DNA of 64,000 bases from Trametopsis cervina (Eukaryota; Basidiomycota; Agaricomycetes; Polyporales; Irpicaceae): contig MU278378.1 of assembly GCA_022385755.1 (NCBI GenBank), forward strand, positions 159,997 through 223,996. Reading direction: 5' to 3'. The first letter of the stretch is position 1; every line of letters begins with the position of its first letter. The notes beneath the pieces were generated by a model, which did no database searches, was not told where the DNA came from, and was given only the letters and a program-made list of their open reading frames with translations. The position numbers were made by a program, and so were the translations under genes. Positions 1-11,493 of the stretch are shown here, one piece after another.

Positions 1-1819
1 AGCGTCGGGCGTAATGGATTTTAGTGCTCGGGGAGCTCGTCTAATGTAGAGAGATATGTTTCAGACTGCGCGGTGAAGGGTGTGCCGGGGTCCTGAGCGC
101 CTCTCGCGCCACTCGCGCCACTTTTCTCTGCGCGCACAAATTCGCGGCCGGTCTATCGTTATTGGGATTGCTGTCTTACTGTTGCTAAGGTGTGAGATAC
201 TACAGGACATCGTGATTTATTCATGACGTCATCTCAAGCTGGGAGTGTCACAGCGAACCGAAAGCCTTCCGCTGCAAACACTGGTGAGTGTGACTGTGCA
301 GCACCAAGCCTCGGAGGTCTAACCTTATTTTTCAGACGTACTTCGATGCACGGCTCTGTTTTGCATCCATTTGCACTACCACCACGTGCCCGCGACTTCG
401 TACTCGCAACCGCCCTCCTTTCCCCCTGCTCGTGCTCATGCTCGACCTCAAGTGTCGCTCAATGCATGCCTCCTCTACAGGCCAGCTACTATCACGCCCT
501 CCCTTTCACCCCGTGCCATCAAGATAACATGTGGTTGTCGGCCACGCGCCAGCTACTTCTTTCATCGCCGGTATGTCTCATTAACCTCCCCAACCATACC
601 TAACCCCTGCGCTGTGGAGCAGTGCCACGCCACGTCCCCTGCACTGCTCTTTACTCACCGCACCCCCGAGGCCTTATATATTGTGTCATGTCTCACGTTC
701 TGTGCTTCGTTGCCAGATGACTGGTGCCAGCGGTACCTTCTAATAGGTAAGCCTGTCTGATTCCGCTCGAACTCACAACTGCAGCGATTGCCTGCACCGT
801 AACCCCTTCTCTACCAAAGGATGAGCGCATATATGCATGTACCATATTACCTCTGCCTTCGCTGTAGAGGACTGACCGCATATTGGCAGCGCAAGCTTTG
901 CCCACAGATACATCTCGCCGCGAACCACAAAATGGTCTGAACGGGCAACATCGGTTTCTGTCAAGTGAGTAGTACCTTACACTCTGTAGTGGCTTGAGCT
1001 GACGATGGTATGGTAAGGTAAGTATTCGCTAGTCTCCTTCGACGAGGTCAACCGCTGTACAAGGCTTGGAACGGAAAGCAGGGCGCAAGCAGGAAGAAGT
1101 TGTCGAGCATAAACGAAGATATCGGCCGCGCATGCCCGTTGGCTGTTTCAGTCTCGAGCATGTTCGTTGTACTGTTAGCTACCACAATGTTGTCATGTAG
1201 TATAGAATAATATAAATCTCAATTCTGCTATGACTACATTTCAATGCATTGCTGGGTAAACCATTATATATTCCAGCAACCGGTCCAATGAGTGCCCAAA
1301 TATGCTATTTATGCTCCTGAGTGTGCCATGGCATTGAATATCTGACTACTAGGAATGGCAATACGTTACAAAGCAAGGTAATCAGTTATACAATGGTTCT
1401 ATTATGAGGTGAATGTGGCCAACTCTTAAATATGCAAGAGCTACCGCTACCTTCTCATGCCACAATGGTAGGGGTATATCTTGCTAGGTTAGGGTTATCT
1501 ACGTAGGTAAAGCTAGGTAACGATTTTGTTTTTTTGGTGATGTCAGCTGATAAGGGCCATCTCAACAACGGCGTCACCACAAAAGATATTGAAAATACAA
1601 CACTCAGAAACGTCCGCAACTGATAATGCTGTGTATACTGCAATAGATTTAGAAGGGAGGTCGCGGTCTGAGCGCAAGAGCAAAAAGCGCAGAAGGTGGA
1701 AATTCAGAGCTTCCGTCATGTTTGTCACGTGACTTTTCTTAATCGCCTAAACTTCGAGTTGCCACCGAATTGCGACTCGTACAAGCAGCTGGACCGTCTT
1801 CGACCTCCATCTCTCATAA
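1..1819. other. no supportable gene
   Basis: I find no coding region here that resembles a known family. Several short open frames exist on both strands between 220 and 970, but they are rich in His/Pro/Ser/Cys, overlap one another in different frames and show no recognisable domain. From about 1180 to 1500 the sequence becomes AT-rich. The last few hundred bases presumably hold the promoter and 5' UTR of the ribosomal-protein gene that starts at 1820. A 3' part of a gene lying left of the window cannot be excluded. Confidence 0.4.
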
Positions 1820-2577
1820 ATGCTCGCACAAAGCAGGCGCGCGGTCGCCTCTGTAGCGAGATGGGCACGCTGGAATAGCAGCTCTTCTCTCCAAGCCGAG
1901 TCGTACGTCCTTTCCTCCTCTTGCACAGCACTCATAAGCCTGACAGACCTCGACGCAGAAGTACAGCTGCGTCTCGCGTGACCATCACGCCCGACGGCCC
2001 AGCAGTCGATGGGATAACAGAGGCAGAGCTCGCTGCACAAACAATCCACGGCCGCGCCGTCATCGAGCCCTACTACCACCCGCGCACACACAACATCCCC
2101 GCCGCCGTCATCCACCTGCGCTCGTACCAACCGCACCTCCTCGACCTCTTCACGCTCTTCGTCAAGCACTCCGCGTCCGCGCTCGCCATCCCCATCTCGC
2201 GCCCGACGATGCTGCCCACCCAACGCAGTCTCTGGACAGTCCCGCGTAGCCCGTTCGTGCACAAGAAGAGCCAGGAGAACTTTGACCGGAAGACGCACAA
2301 ACGCGCTATAAAGGCGTGGGATGCGGATCCGGAGGTCGTTGAGCGGTGGGTACGGTATCTGCAGTTGCACCCACTTGCGGGTGTTGGTATGAGGGTGGTG
2401 AGGTGGGAGCGCGCGCCGGTAGGTGTGGGGAAGAAGATTGTAGAGGCATTGCAGGGGCAGGTGGGAGTGGAGGAGACGAGCAAGCAGCAGGTTGAGAGGT
2501 TGGGCAGGCAGATTGTGGAGCAGGAGCTGGCGGCGGCGAAGCAGCAGCTGCAGGTTGAGGCGCAAAAAGGAGCTTAG
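1820..2577 (+). CDS. RSM10: mitochondrial small-subunit ribosomal protein uS10m (Rsm10-like)
   Basis: Structural protein of the mitochondrial small ribosomal subunit, about 233 aa. Exon 1 is 1820-1902, a GTACGT intron follows with a CTGAC branch site, and exon 2 runs 1959-2577 (acceptor at 1946 is also in frame). Exon 1 encodes an Arg/Ser/Ala-rich start (MLAQSRRAVASVARWARW) that looks like a mitochondrial targeting peptide, which is why I prefer this ATG. The core carries the S10 signatures: HLRSYQPHLLDLFTLFVKHS, then LPTQRSLWTVPRSPFVHKKS, and the conserved 'QENFDRKTHKRAI'. The C-terminus is a Lys/Gln/Glu-rich tail of about 50 residues likely to be helical. It is convergent with the dehydrogenase downstream, with only about 110 bp between stop codons. 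Confidence 0.9.
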
Positions 2578-2688
2578 AGGTGGTGGTTTTTTCACACTGA
2601 CTCATGGTTATGTTTTTTTTGCCGCATCCATGTGAACGTTACAACCAATCTAATGCGATTATATCTATCGGTCTCTCGCGCCCTACAT

Positions 2689-3999
2689 TCAATAGCCCTT
2701 TTGGATGTCGACCAAGTTGTGCAGAGGCTTTCCCTCCACCAGCCGCTGCAAATTCGTCATCAACACATCGAACGAGTGTTCGAAATATCCCTGCGCGGTG
2801 CCAGACCGGTGGGGCGTGATGATGACGTTCGGACGGCCGAACAGCGTGTGGCCAGCCGGCAGCGGCTCTGGGTCTGTGACGTCCAACGCTGCTCCTGCAA
2901 TCTTGCCTGCGTCAAGTGCGGCAACGAGGGCATCGGTGTCGATGATGTCGCCGCGGCCGATATTGACTATCACGGACGTCGGTTTCAGTGCCGCGAGGGT
3001 TTCTGCGTTCAAAAGTTTCCGGGTAGCGGGTGTGGAGGGCGCCGCGACGAGGAGGACGTCGGACTGTGCGACGAACTCGGTAAAGGAGCTCGGATTTGCT
3101 GACGAGTACCACGCCAGAGGGAGGCTGGGAATGCAGAACCAGGTCAACACGAGCCGGTTGCAACACGGTCTGTGAACTTACCTGCCGTCTGGGTCGCCCG
3201 TGCCTGGGACAACATCGAACCCACTCGCTGGCTTCTTCGTGCCTGAGGGCGTCGCCACGATGATCTTCGCACCAAACGCCACAGCGAGTCGCGCAGACTC
3301 CCGCCCGATCTACATTCCAGGTGTCAGTCAACCTGGGTATATGCTATCAGAGCAAAACATGCGCCCACATGTCCGTAGCCCAGGATCCCGACCGTCTTAC
3401 CGGCAAAGTCGCGGTTCTCGAACGGCACGCTGGGGTCGCCTGTGAGTTCTGCGCTCGTGGCCCAGCGTTTCTCGTTCTGGCGGAGGGTCAGCCAAACTGG
3501 GGTTGTCTATACTGTATCCATAAAGAGGGAAGTGACGTACGAAAGAGATCAAGATCTGCTGTTGCAGACGATGGAACAGCGCGAGCGTAGTCATAATGAA
3601 ATACTGTCCAGCAAGATGCGATCAGCCAACATGCAATAAACTTCGATAAACAACATTGGTTCAAGGACTCACCTGAGGGATCGCCCGCGCATGCACGCCC
3701 GCCGCAGTAGCAATCGGGATGTCCTTCGCCTTGGGATCCTTAATGAGCGGATGACTAGGCAGGTCATCGATCCCGCTCCTATACAGCTGCAGGAACTTCA
3801 AGTTGGGCACGTCGTTCGCGCTCTTCACGCCGTGGATGAACAGCGCGTATATCACGTCCGCCGCCGCATACTGCTCGGCGGACACGGGCAGCCCGAACTC
3901 TGGAACGTGCGTGACGGTGGTGAAGTATGTCTTGAGCCGTGAGAGCGCGACGGGGCTCGCGGGGCCGTGCACGAGGATGTTCGAGAACGCGGGAGACAT
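2689..3999 (-). CDS. D-isomer-specific 2-hydroxyacid dehydrogenase, copy A
   Basis: NAD(P)-dependent oxidoreductase of the D-2-hydroxyacid dehydrogenase family (glyoxylate/hydroxypyruvate-reductase-like), converting 2-keto acids to D-2-hydroxy acids. Five or more exons: 3999-3673 (start MSPAFSNILVHGPAS), a short exon at 3603-3541, one ending in GILGYGH, one starting IGRESARL, and the last from about 3125 to the stop at 2689. The split Rossmann motif reads GYGH/IGRES across an intron. The catalytic set is present: Arg in NIGRGDII, the acidic residue in DPEPLP and the His in ITPHRSG. The fold is complete. Its neighbour at 4280-5603 has the same exon lengths (exon 1 is 327 nt in both) and clearly related sequence, so the two are a head-to-tail tandem duplication. 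Exact substrate cannot be read from sequence. Confidence 0.88.
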
Positions 4000-4279
4000 G
4001 AGCCTGGGGAATTTAGAAGCCAGGGTAAGGAGCTGTGTGAATGCGCGCAGATTTGAACGTTTAACGGACGTGGAGAATGTGCTAGTGCGTGGCGTGAGTT
4101 GCGGCGCGACTGGTGAGATGTCGCGCCTTGGAAAACATGCCGGGATGATAACGGGTTTGCTTATCAAGGCAAATAACATCAGGCCCTCGGTTTGTACAAC
4201 AACATCGATCATCCTTCCGCGTTACATCTTACACTCTACAGTACATTTATACACCAGAGAGCTCGCCTTCATGATACGC

Positions 4280-5603
4280 CTAATACCCCCGCTCGGCAAT
4301 CAACAAGTTGTGCAACGGCTTCCCTGCCCGGAGGAGCTCCAAGTTCGCAATGAGGATGTCGACGGCGTGATCATAAAAGTCCTGCGCGAATCCCGAGAGA
4401 TGAGGTGTGATAATCACATTGCGCCGCCCGAACAGCGTGTGGCCGTCAGGCAACGGCTCGGGATCTGTCACGTCCAACGCGGCGCCGGCGATCTTGCCTG
4501 CGTCGAGCGCAGCGACGAGTGCAGAGGTGTCGATGATGTCGCCCCGGCCTATGTTGATGATTATGGAGGTGGGCTTGAGGAGGGCGAGCGTATTGGCGTT
4601 GAGGAGCCCGCGCGTGGACGAAGTCGAGGGCGCGAGGATGAGGAGGACATCGGTTTGAGAGACGAACGACGCGAACGACGCCGGGTCTGTGGAGGAGTAC
4701 CATGCCGAGGGGATGCTGGCGGAGCGTCAACACTCATCCCAAGGGATCGATGTGCATCATAGGGGACTCACCTGCCATCCGGGTCGCCAGTCCCTGGCAC
4801 AGTATACCCGCTCGCAGGCTTCTTCTCGCCCGAGGGCGTCGCCACGATGATGTTCGCGCCGAACGCAGCAGCGAGTCGCGCACTCTCTCGTCCAAGCTGT
4901 ACCCCACACAGTATCAGCACAAAAACGCGCATATAATCATAATCATAAGCATAGTGAGATCGCCACTTACATGCCCATACCCCAGGATCCCAACCGTCGA
5001 CCCCGCGAAATCGCGGTTCTCAAACAGCTTGTTCGGGTATCCCGAAATCTCAGCGCCGGTCCCCCACCGTTTCTCGTTCTGCACATCGCAATGGTAGAAG
5101 TAGAGGTGAGCCGGTGTGTGAAAAGTAGAAGTGGACCACCGCACGTACATAACCAATCAAGATCTGCTCCTGCAGATGATGGAACAGCGCAAGCGTCGTC
5201 ATAATAAAATACTATCCTCCCCCACGCGTAATCAGCCTCCTGCGCCATACCCAGACGACACTGAGAGTCAACTCACCTGAGGCAACGACCTCAACTGCAC
5301 GCCTGCGGCCGTCGCAAACGGTATATTCTTTGTCCTCTCGTCCCTCAGGAGCGGATGACTCGCGACGCCCTCTGCTCCCGCCCGCAGAAGTTGCACAAAC
5401 TTGAGGTTCGGCACGTCCTCCGGGCCTTTCACGCCGTTCAGGTGTAGGGCGTAGATGACGTCCGCGGCGGCGTACTGCTCGGGCGTAATCGGTGTCCCGA
5501 AGCCGGGGACGTAGGTGATGGTGTCGAAGTATTGCGAAAGGCGTGAGCGTGCTGCGTCGCTCGCGGGGCCATGTAGGAGGATGTTGGAGTACTTTGCTGG
5601 CAT
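4280..5603 (-). CDS. D-isomer-specific 2-hydroxyacid dehydrogenase, copy B
   Basis: Tandem paralogue of the gene at 2689-3999, same strand and same exon layout: exon 1 5603-5277 (MPAKYSNILLHGPAS), a short exon coding MTTLALFHHLQEQILIGY, an exon ending GILGYGH, one starting LGRESARLAAAFGAN, and a final exon to 4280. Active-site residues are all there: NIGRGDII (Arg), DPEPLP, and ITPHLSG (His). It lacks nothing relative to copy A and is probably functional. The 280 bp between the two genes holds the copy A promoter. Differences cluster in the substrate-facing N-terminal domain (LLRAGAEGVASHPLL here versus LYRSGIDDLPSHPLI in A), so divergence in substrate is possible but not shown. Confidence 0.88.
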
Positions 5604-6239
5604 GGTGCTGAAAGATAGAGATAGAAGGGTAGGGGGGAGGAATAGGGAAGGGAAAGAGGTGAGAGAATGATTGAGTGGCGAACGTTTATAAGCGATGGAG
5701 AAGCAGACTCACATAATGATGACGACGGTGTGAACGGTCCTTGAGACCGCGACATCTCATCTCTCGTCTTCCAGCGTACATGCGAGGAAGATCAAATGTC
5801 TGCTTATTAAGACCCTCGGCGAGCCCTTGGGTCATTGACGCGTTCCGATCACGAGTGATTCAATGCTGGATATTGTTATGCTATACTAGGTCAGGTCGAA
5901 GCTCGAGTGGTAGTTGAGTTGTTAGATGTTAGACGTTTGAGTAGCAGTGAGAGGCGGAAGGTCAAACAGTCGTAGAAGGAGTAGAGCAGTAGGAGAGCTT
6001 GTTGCGAATGAAGGGTACGGCTGGTCGCCGAGTGATAAGATAAGCATAAGATCTGAGTCACGTGCATCGCAGGCCACAACGCTCAAATGAGATGGAGCGA
6101 AACGGCAAAAACCGCCATCGAGGAAGGCAAACACTGCAGATTAATAGTCACTACACAGTAATAAATACTAGCATCAGTCAGCACACATACAGTAGAGTAT
6201 CCACCACAGCGACAAGGCAAAACATACTGTACATTACAT
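5604..6239. other. intergenic, copy B promoter and EAF3 3' flank
   Basis: About 635 bp between the start of dehydrogenase B and the stop of the EAF3 gene, both on the minus strand. It holds a pyrimidine-rich stretch (on the coding strand) just upstream of the dehydrogenase start, typical of fungal promoters. No conserved coding segment seen. Confidence 0.4.
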
Positions 6240-7655
6240 TCATGACCGCGAGATGTTCTGGTACTGCACAGACGCGGAGTCGTACTGTTTTACAAACAAT
6301 CGGCTTCCCTCTTCAAGCATCCATCTGCGTCAAAACGAGGTTAATGAATGTCAACAGAACGTTGTAGGGTGTACGGATACTCACTCCATCAGCTCGTTCA
6401 CGTAGTCGCGCACGATACTGACGCTTTCGGGGTCCATGGTGGAGGTTGCTACCATCGCGGGCATGCTCACTGCCGTGAACTGATCAGCCACGTCGCCAAA
6501 AAATATTATGAGCAAACAAGTGTTGGATCCTCACCAAGCATGCGCAACAAATGCTCCGCGCCGTAAATCGCGCTCATGTCCTTCTCCTGTCCCACAATCA
6601 CCGTCTGACCAGTCACGTACTGTCTGCGGATCTCCGCGAACTGTGGGCGTTCGAAGCGGTAGAGCAGGTTTGCGCCGAGCGCGCGGTCGAAGTAGGTCTG
6701 TAGGCCTGCGACTACTGTTGGGAGGACGATCTTCGGGTCACGCAGTCTATAAAATCGTCAGCTGGCGGAAGTTGACTCGATAGACAGGGAGGCTAACGGC
6801 GTGTTCGGGTCATTCAGGACGTGCTGCTCGAACTCCTTCAGGATCTCGACCACGTTCGGTGTGCGTGGAAGCGGCACCAGCTACACCCACTGTTAGGCTT
6901 TATACTCTGGCGGCGCAGGGTAGAGAGGAACGCACCTGGTTGTTCTTCGTGACGGCCTCCCAGTCATCGACGAGCAGCACCTTCAGCGTCTCCGGTACAG
7001 TAAGCTTCATCTCCGGTTTCTTCGCCGAGTCGTCCTATGCACACCCATACCGCATCCTCGTCAGCCGTCCGTCTCCCTGCGATAGAGAGACACAGAGACA
7101 GAGAATCCGTGCGCACCTCGTCGCGCCCGCGCTTCAGCCCCCGTCCGTCTTTCCTGCCCGTCGCCCCGCGCGCAGCATCCTTCTTCCTTGAGTTGACTCC
7201 GAGTTTCAGCACCTTGGGGTATGTGAGTGGGTTGCACAACTCACCCAGTACCTTTTACGTTCGCGCCCGATCCTGAAGCAGAAGATGACAGTGCAGCGTT
7301 GGCAGCCGCGTTCGCCTGCTGCAGCGTCTTCTGGAGGTTGAGGTTCGACTCGCTGAACTTGAGCAAGCGGGTCGGATGCACCCACTCGTCCCATCTGCAT
7401 CATCACAGCGGGTCAGTCGTGACTCCATTTCGGAGCATACAAACGGAGAACGAGTGCGCGTGCGTACGTCTGCTTCCACCCCTTGTAGTGCACGAAGAAA
7501 TGTGGCCCGAGCTCGCCATTCTTCGTGTTCGTCTCGTCCCAATGCTCGCTCTTCAGGATCTTCGCCTCGTACACGAGCGGTCCGTGGTAACACAGCACCC
7601 GCTCGTTTATCGAGAAGGACGCGGGAGGTGTGTTGGCCGTCAGATTAGTGGCCAT
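6240..7655 (-). CDS. EAF3: MRG-family chromodomain protein Eaf3 (MRG15)
   Basis: Chromatin reader shared by the NuA4 acetyltransferase and Rpd3S deacetylase complexes; the chromodomain binds methylated H3K36. Start at 7655 (MATNLTANTPPASFSINERV). The chromodomain covers about residues 15-70, with VLCYHGPLVYEAKIL, HFFVHYKGWKQ and, across the first intron, TWDEWVHPTRLLKF. A basic linker follows (KDGRGLKRGRDE), then the MRG domain: LKVLLVDDWEAVTKNNQLV, LPRTPNVVEILKEFEQHVL, YFDRALGANLLYRFERPQF and AIYGAEHLLRML. The C-terminus is encoded in small exons and ends YQNISRS at 6240. About nine exons, some introns rich in CT. A degenerate second copy lies at about 10.8-11.4 kb, and the neighbouring peroxiredoxin tail at 7.7-7.9 kb shows that this gene is one half of a duplicated pair. 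Confidence 0.92.
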
Positions 7656-7734
7656 CAAGTGGGAGTTCAATGGATAGAGGCGCGGGCAGGCGCTGTGCCT
7701 TGCCAGAATCCAGGCGGTGCGACAATTACTGTAT

Positions 7735-7905
7735 GCTGTAACATTAAAATTCTTATACAAGACCGGACTCTCGCGTCGTAGTATACATTTACTAAAGAGA
7801 TATCCGCGACAACATTGTACACCAGAAGCAGCACCTTGTCTGCAGCCGTGACCGTGGTGACCTGGCCTCTCCTTCGGTGATCAGCACGTACACCTACAAG
7901 TTGTT
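7735..7905 (-). pseudogene. 3' remnant of a peroxiredoxin gene
   Basis: On the minus strand this reads YVLITEGE and then VTAADKVLLL, which match the last exon of the intact peroxiredoxin at 11494-12365 (YVLITEGETIQT, LTVTAADKVLPLL). The similarity continues past the stop codon position into the 3' flank: the phrase 'gtcgtagtatacattt' is shared between 7774-7790 and about 11454-11470. The middle of the exon is deleted, the stop codon position is changed, and no upstream exons are found. It lies directly 5' of the intact EAF3, exactly as the intact peroxiredoxin lies 5' of the ruined EAF3 copy. Confidence 0.75.
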
Positions 7906-7945
7906 GAGAATATTGTCGTCCGATCGACACCATCCATATCTTGCC

Positions 7946-10149
7946 TCAGCGTAAGAATAGTTGGCTGGGGGAAATAAGTTTCAGCATTTCACGATCGTGT
8001 TGCTTGCGCATCGGCTTGCACGGCTCCATCCCCTGTGGAAAGTTAGGGTCGGTACGGAGAAAGCAGTCATACAACCACCCTCCGTCTTCGTCAAGTGCAT
8101 CAATTTGCTGAACGCGGTCGTTCTCGCCATCGATGTCGATGTCCCTGCCCGAGAAGTCAAAGTCAACCAGCTTTGCCTAATATCTGCCACCTTCCACATT
8201 GACCATAATGTTCTGACGTTGAAGATCGCCAAACACAATGTTTTGCTCATGCAGCAGCTTCAATGCGTCCTCGATGTCGCCAACCACAGACCCAGGAAGC
8301 GCCTTGCTGCCAAACTTCCTGTCGGCATCTTGCCCACCCAAGTATTCCATCACCACCATCCACACCCCTCCGAGAAGCCTTTCGGCAAAGTAAAGCTTGG
8401 GAGCCTTTGGCCGCTCACAGTCAGCGAGGATCCGATGTGCGCGAACTGAGTAGCATTCCGTAAACTTGATCAGTACTCGTTTCCCCTCGTACAATCCTTC
8501 CCACATTGCAGGCATGTCCACCTCGGGTTCCTTGCCAACTCGGCTTGAAATTCGTCGCCGGAACTTGAGACCAGCCAGTCCAGGCTCAGCACCACGTCGT
8601 GTTGGATTTGCAATGAATCGCATCAGGTCCTGCTCTTCCTCTGACCGAGGCTGCAGAGCTGCGTAGTACTGACGGAGTTCTTCAAGTGCCATGGATACCA
8701 GTTCAAGAATCTTGGCGATGTATACCACGTGTCCACGTAGGTATTGCAGGTCTCCCGGGCCACAAAGGGAAAGGTAGTCGGTGAAGTGATGTACAAAAAC
8801 ATCCTCACCAAAGAATGACACAGAAAGGCGGAGGTATGCATCTGCAAGGCAAAAGTGAATGCAGGGGAGAAGCGAGGCATAAAGGCCGTGGATGAACTAG
8901 TAAGAGAGCAATTAGCAAGGAAGCCCACTGAATCCAGGACTATGCCTTACCTTCTGTGATGTATTTACATGCTTGCGGTAGGTTAGTACACTTTGAAAAT
9001 CGGCCTCGCGTAGCGTACGTTTTCCTTCAATATGGAGAAGAATAGCGGAAAATTCTGAATCAGCCAATGGAACCAAGACCACGCCGTCGCTTTCAGCGAC
9101 TTTTTGGCCATCCGGGTCATACACACTGTAACCAGTCTGCAAGTCCGCAACGTCAATCCCGAACAAAGCAGCGAGTGTCGGCCAGACTGCCTCTGGCAAG
9201 TCGGATTCTTGTGGATAGGCCTGTTGTGAGAGACGGCAGAGCTGGGCAGTCAATGCAATACTTGTCGCCTTGGGCTGGTATGTTCCAATGTTCTCAAGCT
9301 TGTCCTGTAACTTGGCAATGATAGGAATGAAGATGGACACTGGTAGCCCGATGCGTGCAAATGGGCGACCGTTATAAACGGGGTAAGCTTTCTGCTCCGC
9401 AGAGAAGACAGCCAGGGCGGCTGATGGTGCTCTTCCGGACGTAGCGAATCCACGAGCTATCTTCTGGTCTGTCAACAAACATTCATGTTCAGAAAACAAA
9501 AACATAAATATTGGATTGCCAGAGAGTATATCGCACAACGTACTTTCCAAAGCCTCCTTCAACAATGAAAGAGTATCCCTAGCTTCAGCAGCATCGTCAT
9601 CGTCATCGCCATCGTCATTGCGGTAATCGTCCGCTGTAGTGCACTGTTAGCATGTGGCACAACATGGTAGCGACGCATGAACATGATCCCTGTTCATCCT
9701 TGTGATCAGGATGAGGCCTGTGCAAGCAGTTCGCATTACACAGCTGCGGGGATGATGCGCAGTCAGTCAAACAGAGCAGACGCAGGCTCACCGGCAATGG
9801 AGACAAGATGTTCTGTTCCGTCCAAAGCCGCCCCACTCCTGAGGTGCGTGGCAAGCCGAGCTGCAGCAAAGAACTGCCCGCCGCTGAGGACATCGGTTGG
9901 GAGCAAAGATGGACAGAACAGTTAGAGAATTGCCTTCCTATTGCTCATGTAAAGATCAGGGAATGCACCGCAGAGCCAAGCCCGCGCCATATTAGTCAAA
10001 ACCTTGAGTGTGGCGTAGTACGAGTCTGCATGTCCACGTGTCGGTGGCTGATGTTCGATGCCTGCAAGCCTGCAGAGACCAGTCGTGTAAAGCGCATGCT
10101 CTTTGCGGGTGAGCTGAGAGGCTCGTAGTGTCAGAGGCTCAGTCGCCAT
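7946..10149 (-). pseudogene. basidiomycete protein-kinase-like gene with two in-frame stops
   Basis: Large kinase-like protein of a type common in basidiomycetes, with an N-terminal domain (start MATEPLTLRASQLTRKE at 10149) and a C-terminal kinase fold. The kinase part shows WEGLYEGKRVLIKFTE, WMVVMEYLGG, the catalytic loop HEQNIVFGDLQRQNIM and the metal motif LVDFDFSG. Exons are colinear with the family and frame is kept throughout, but two stops interrupt it: TAA at 9922-9924, just before the conserved DVLSGGQFFAAARLA, and TAG at 8177-8179, between the catalytic loop and DFD. After each stop the same frame continues for tens of residues of family-like sequence, to a final TGA at 7946. I could not find splice sites that remove either stop. 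Recent pseudogene is the simplest reading; sequencing error or readthrough are alternatives. Confidence 0.7.
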
Positions 10150-10819
10150 GGGCTCGTCGTGGATGATGGGGGTTCAGAGTAGAGTTGCGTTTCGTGCGTG
10201 TTAGCGTGACTGAAAGTCACGTCCCGTGGAAAGCACTTCAGTGCGCTCATGACATACGTATATCTGCCTCAGTTCTGCACCTCGCTCACAACACCGCGCA
10301 TGCTAGTTGGATTTGTCTGATCAGCACACTTGCTGTTTTTGCCTTTGTCTTGGCCCACAAAGCTATTGCACTGGCTTTCGCTACGGCCCTTCGCACTGGG
10401 TGAGTAGGTACGACTTATTTTGTCATACAGCAACGCGCTGAAAATCAATTCCAGTGGTTTCCTATTCGACCAATACCGCCTGTCGTTTGTTTATACAGAT
10501 CCTCGCAACAGGTATCGTTCTCGGCTGCTGGCAGCAATCGCTCATGTTGACCAGTTGTTCCTCACCCTCTCCATACACCTTGTAGCCTATCTGCGTGTCG
10601 TTCTCAGACTCCACCGAAGGAGAGTCCCGCAGGGTGTTCGGACGTGTTGCTCAATTTGAACAACATGTCCGAGCCCCTTCTATGATACCTTTAGGGGTTA
10701 CCCTTACCCTTGTTGTTCACTATGCTCAAACTCATCCAGGAACTTCTACGACGTTTGGTGCTCGCGGCAGGGGTACCTTCTCAAGAGAGATTTCGGTTTC
10801 GTATCGATATCGACGGACG
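10150..10819. other. spacer, possible further EAF3 debris
   Basis: No intact gene. Around 10620-10680 the plus strand reads 'ggtgttcggacgtgttgctc', similar to 'cgtgttcgggtcattcagga cgtgctgctc' in the middle exon of EAF3 (about 6800-6835), so the ruined EAF3 copy may extend this far. The first 200 bp should contain the promoter of the kinase-like gene. Confidence 0.3.
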
Positions 10820-11395
10820 AACAGAGAGGCACCTCGATCCTCTGCAGAATTGCCTCCTTGCTATCGATGAGCGGCACCTCTAGCGTTTTCGGCGTCGTGA
10901 GCTTCACCTCTGGCAACTTCACCGAGCCATCCTAGCACGCTGCATCATCAACCAGGCCTATTCTAGTACGAAGAGTGACTCAGAGCGCACCCTGTCGTGC
11001 CCGTACTTCAGTCCCCGGCCGCCTTTGCGCCTGTCGCCCCGTGCACCATCCATCCATCCCGAGGTTCAGCACTCTGGGGTATGTATTTCAGTGCACTGCA
11101 CAGCACAGGTCACCCTGTGCTTCTCATGCCGAGAACGATGCATGCGCGAACGGTACCGCGTTGCCCACTGCATTGGCCTACTGCAGCGTCTTCTGGAGGT
11201 CGAGGTTGAACTCGCCGTGCTTGAGCAGCCGCATTAGGTGTACGAAGAAATACAGTCTGAGTGCGCTGTTCTCCCTGCTCGTCCTGCTCTAGTGCTTAGA
11301 CACTAGGCTCTGCGCTTCGCCGTTGTAGTGCAGCGCCCGCTTATTCACCTAGAAGGACGCAGGGAGCGTGCTGGCCGCGACGTTGTTTGCTGGAA
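10820..11395 (-). pseudogene. degenerate duplicate of EAF3
   Basis: Reads in parallel with the intact EAF3 at 6240-7655 but broken by many stops and deletions. Matches that can be seen by eye on the plus strand: 'ctactgcagcgtcttctgga ggtcgaggttgaactcgc' (about 11179-11217) against 'ctgctgcagcgtcttctgga ggttgaggttcgactcgc' (about 7318-7355); 'tacgaagaaatacagtctga' (11239) against 'cacgaagaaatgtggcccga' (7491); the start-codon region near 11370 against 7620; and 'tggggtatgt' at 11073 against 7214. Introns, exons and the 5' flank are all represented, so it arose from a DNA-level duplication, not from a reverse-transcribed mRNA. It sits directly 3' of the intact peroxiredoxin. Confidence 0.8.
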
Positions 11396-11493
11396 TGATG
11401 TTCGCGCAGCGAGTGACTGCGGTATAATTTTACAATACCGGACTTTCTGTGAGTCGTAGTATACATTTCATTAATGACATCCGCGACAATATT

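Noticed and set aside
223..964. Overlapping open frames of 60-130 codons
   Set aside because: They overlap in several frames, are rich in His/Pro/Cys without any domain, and contain several possible splice sites but no frame that continues a recognisable protein.
1747..2595. 282-codon open frame on the minus strand
   Set aside because: It is the antisense shadow of the uS10m gene; its Leu/Arg/His-rich composition is typical of an antisense frame.
3803..4762. 319-codon open frame on the plus strand
   Set aside because: Antisense of the two hydroxyacid dehydrogenase genes and the gap between them; Arg/Gly-rich, with no domain.
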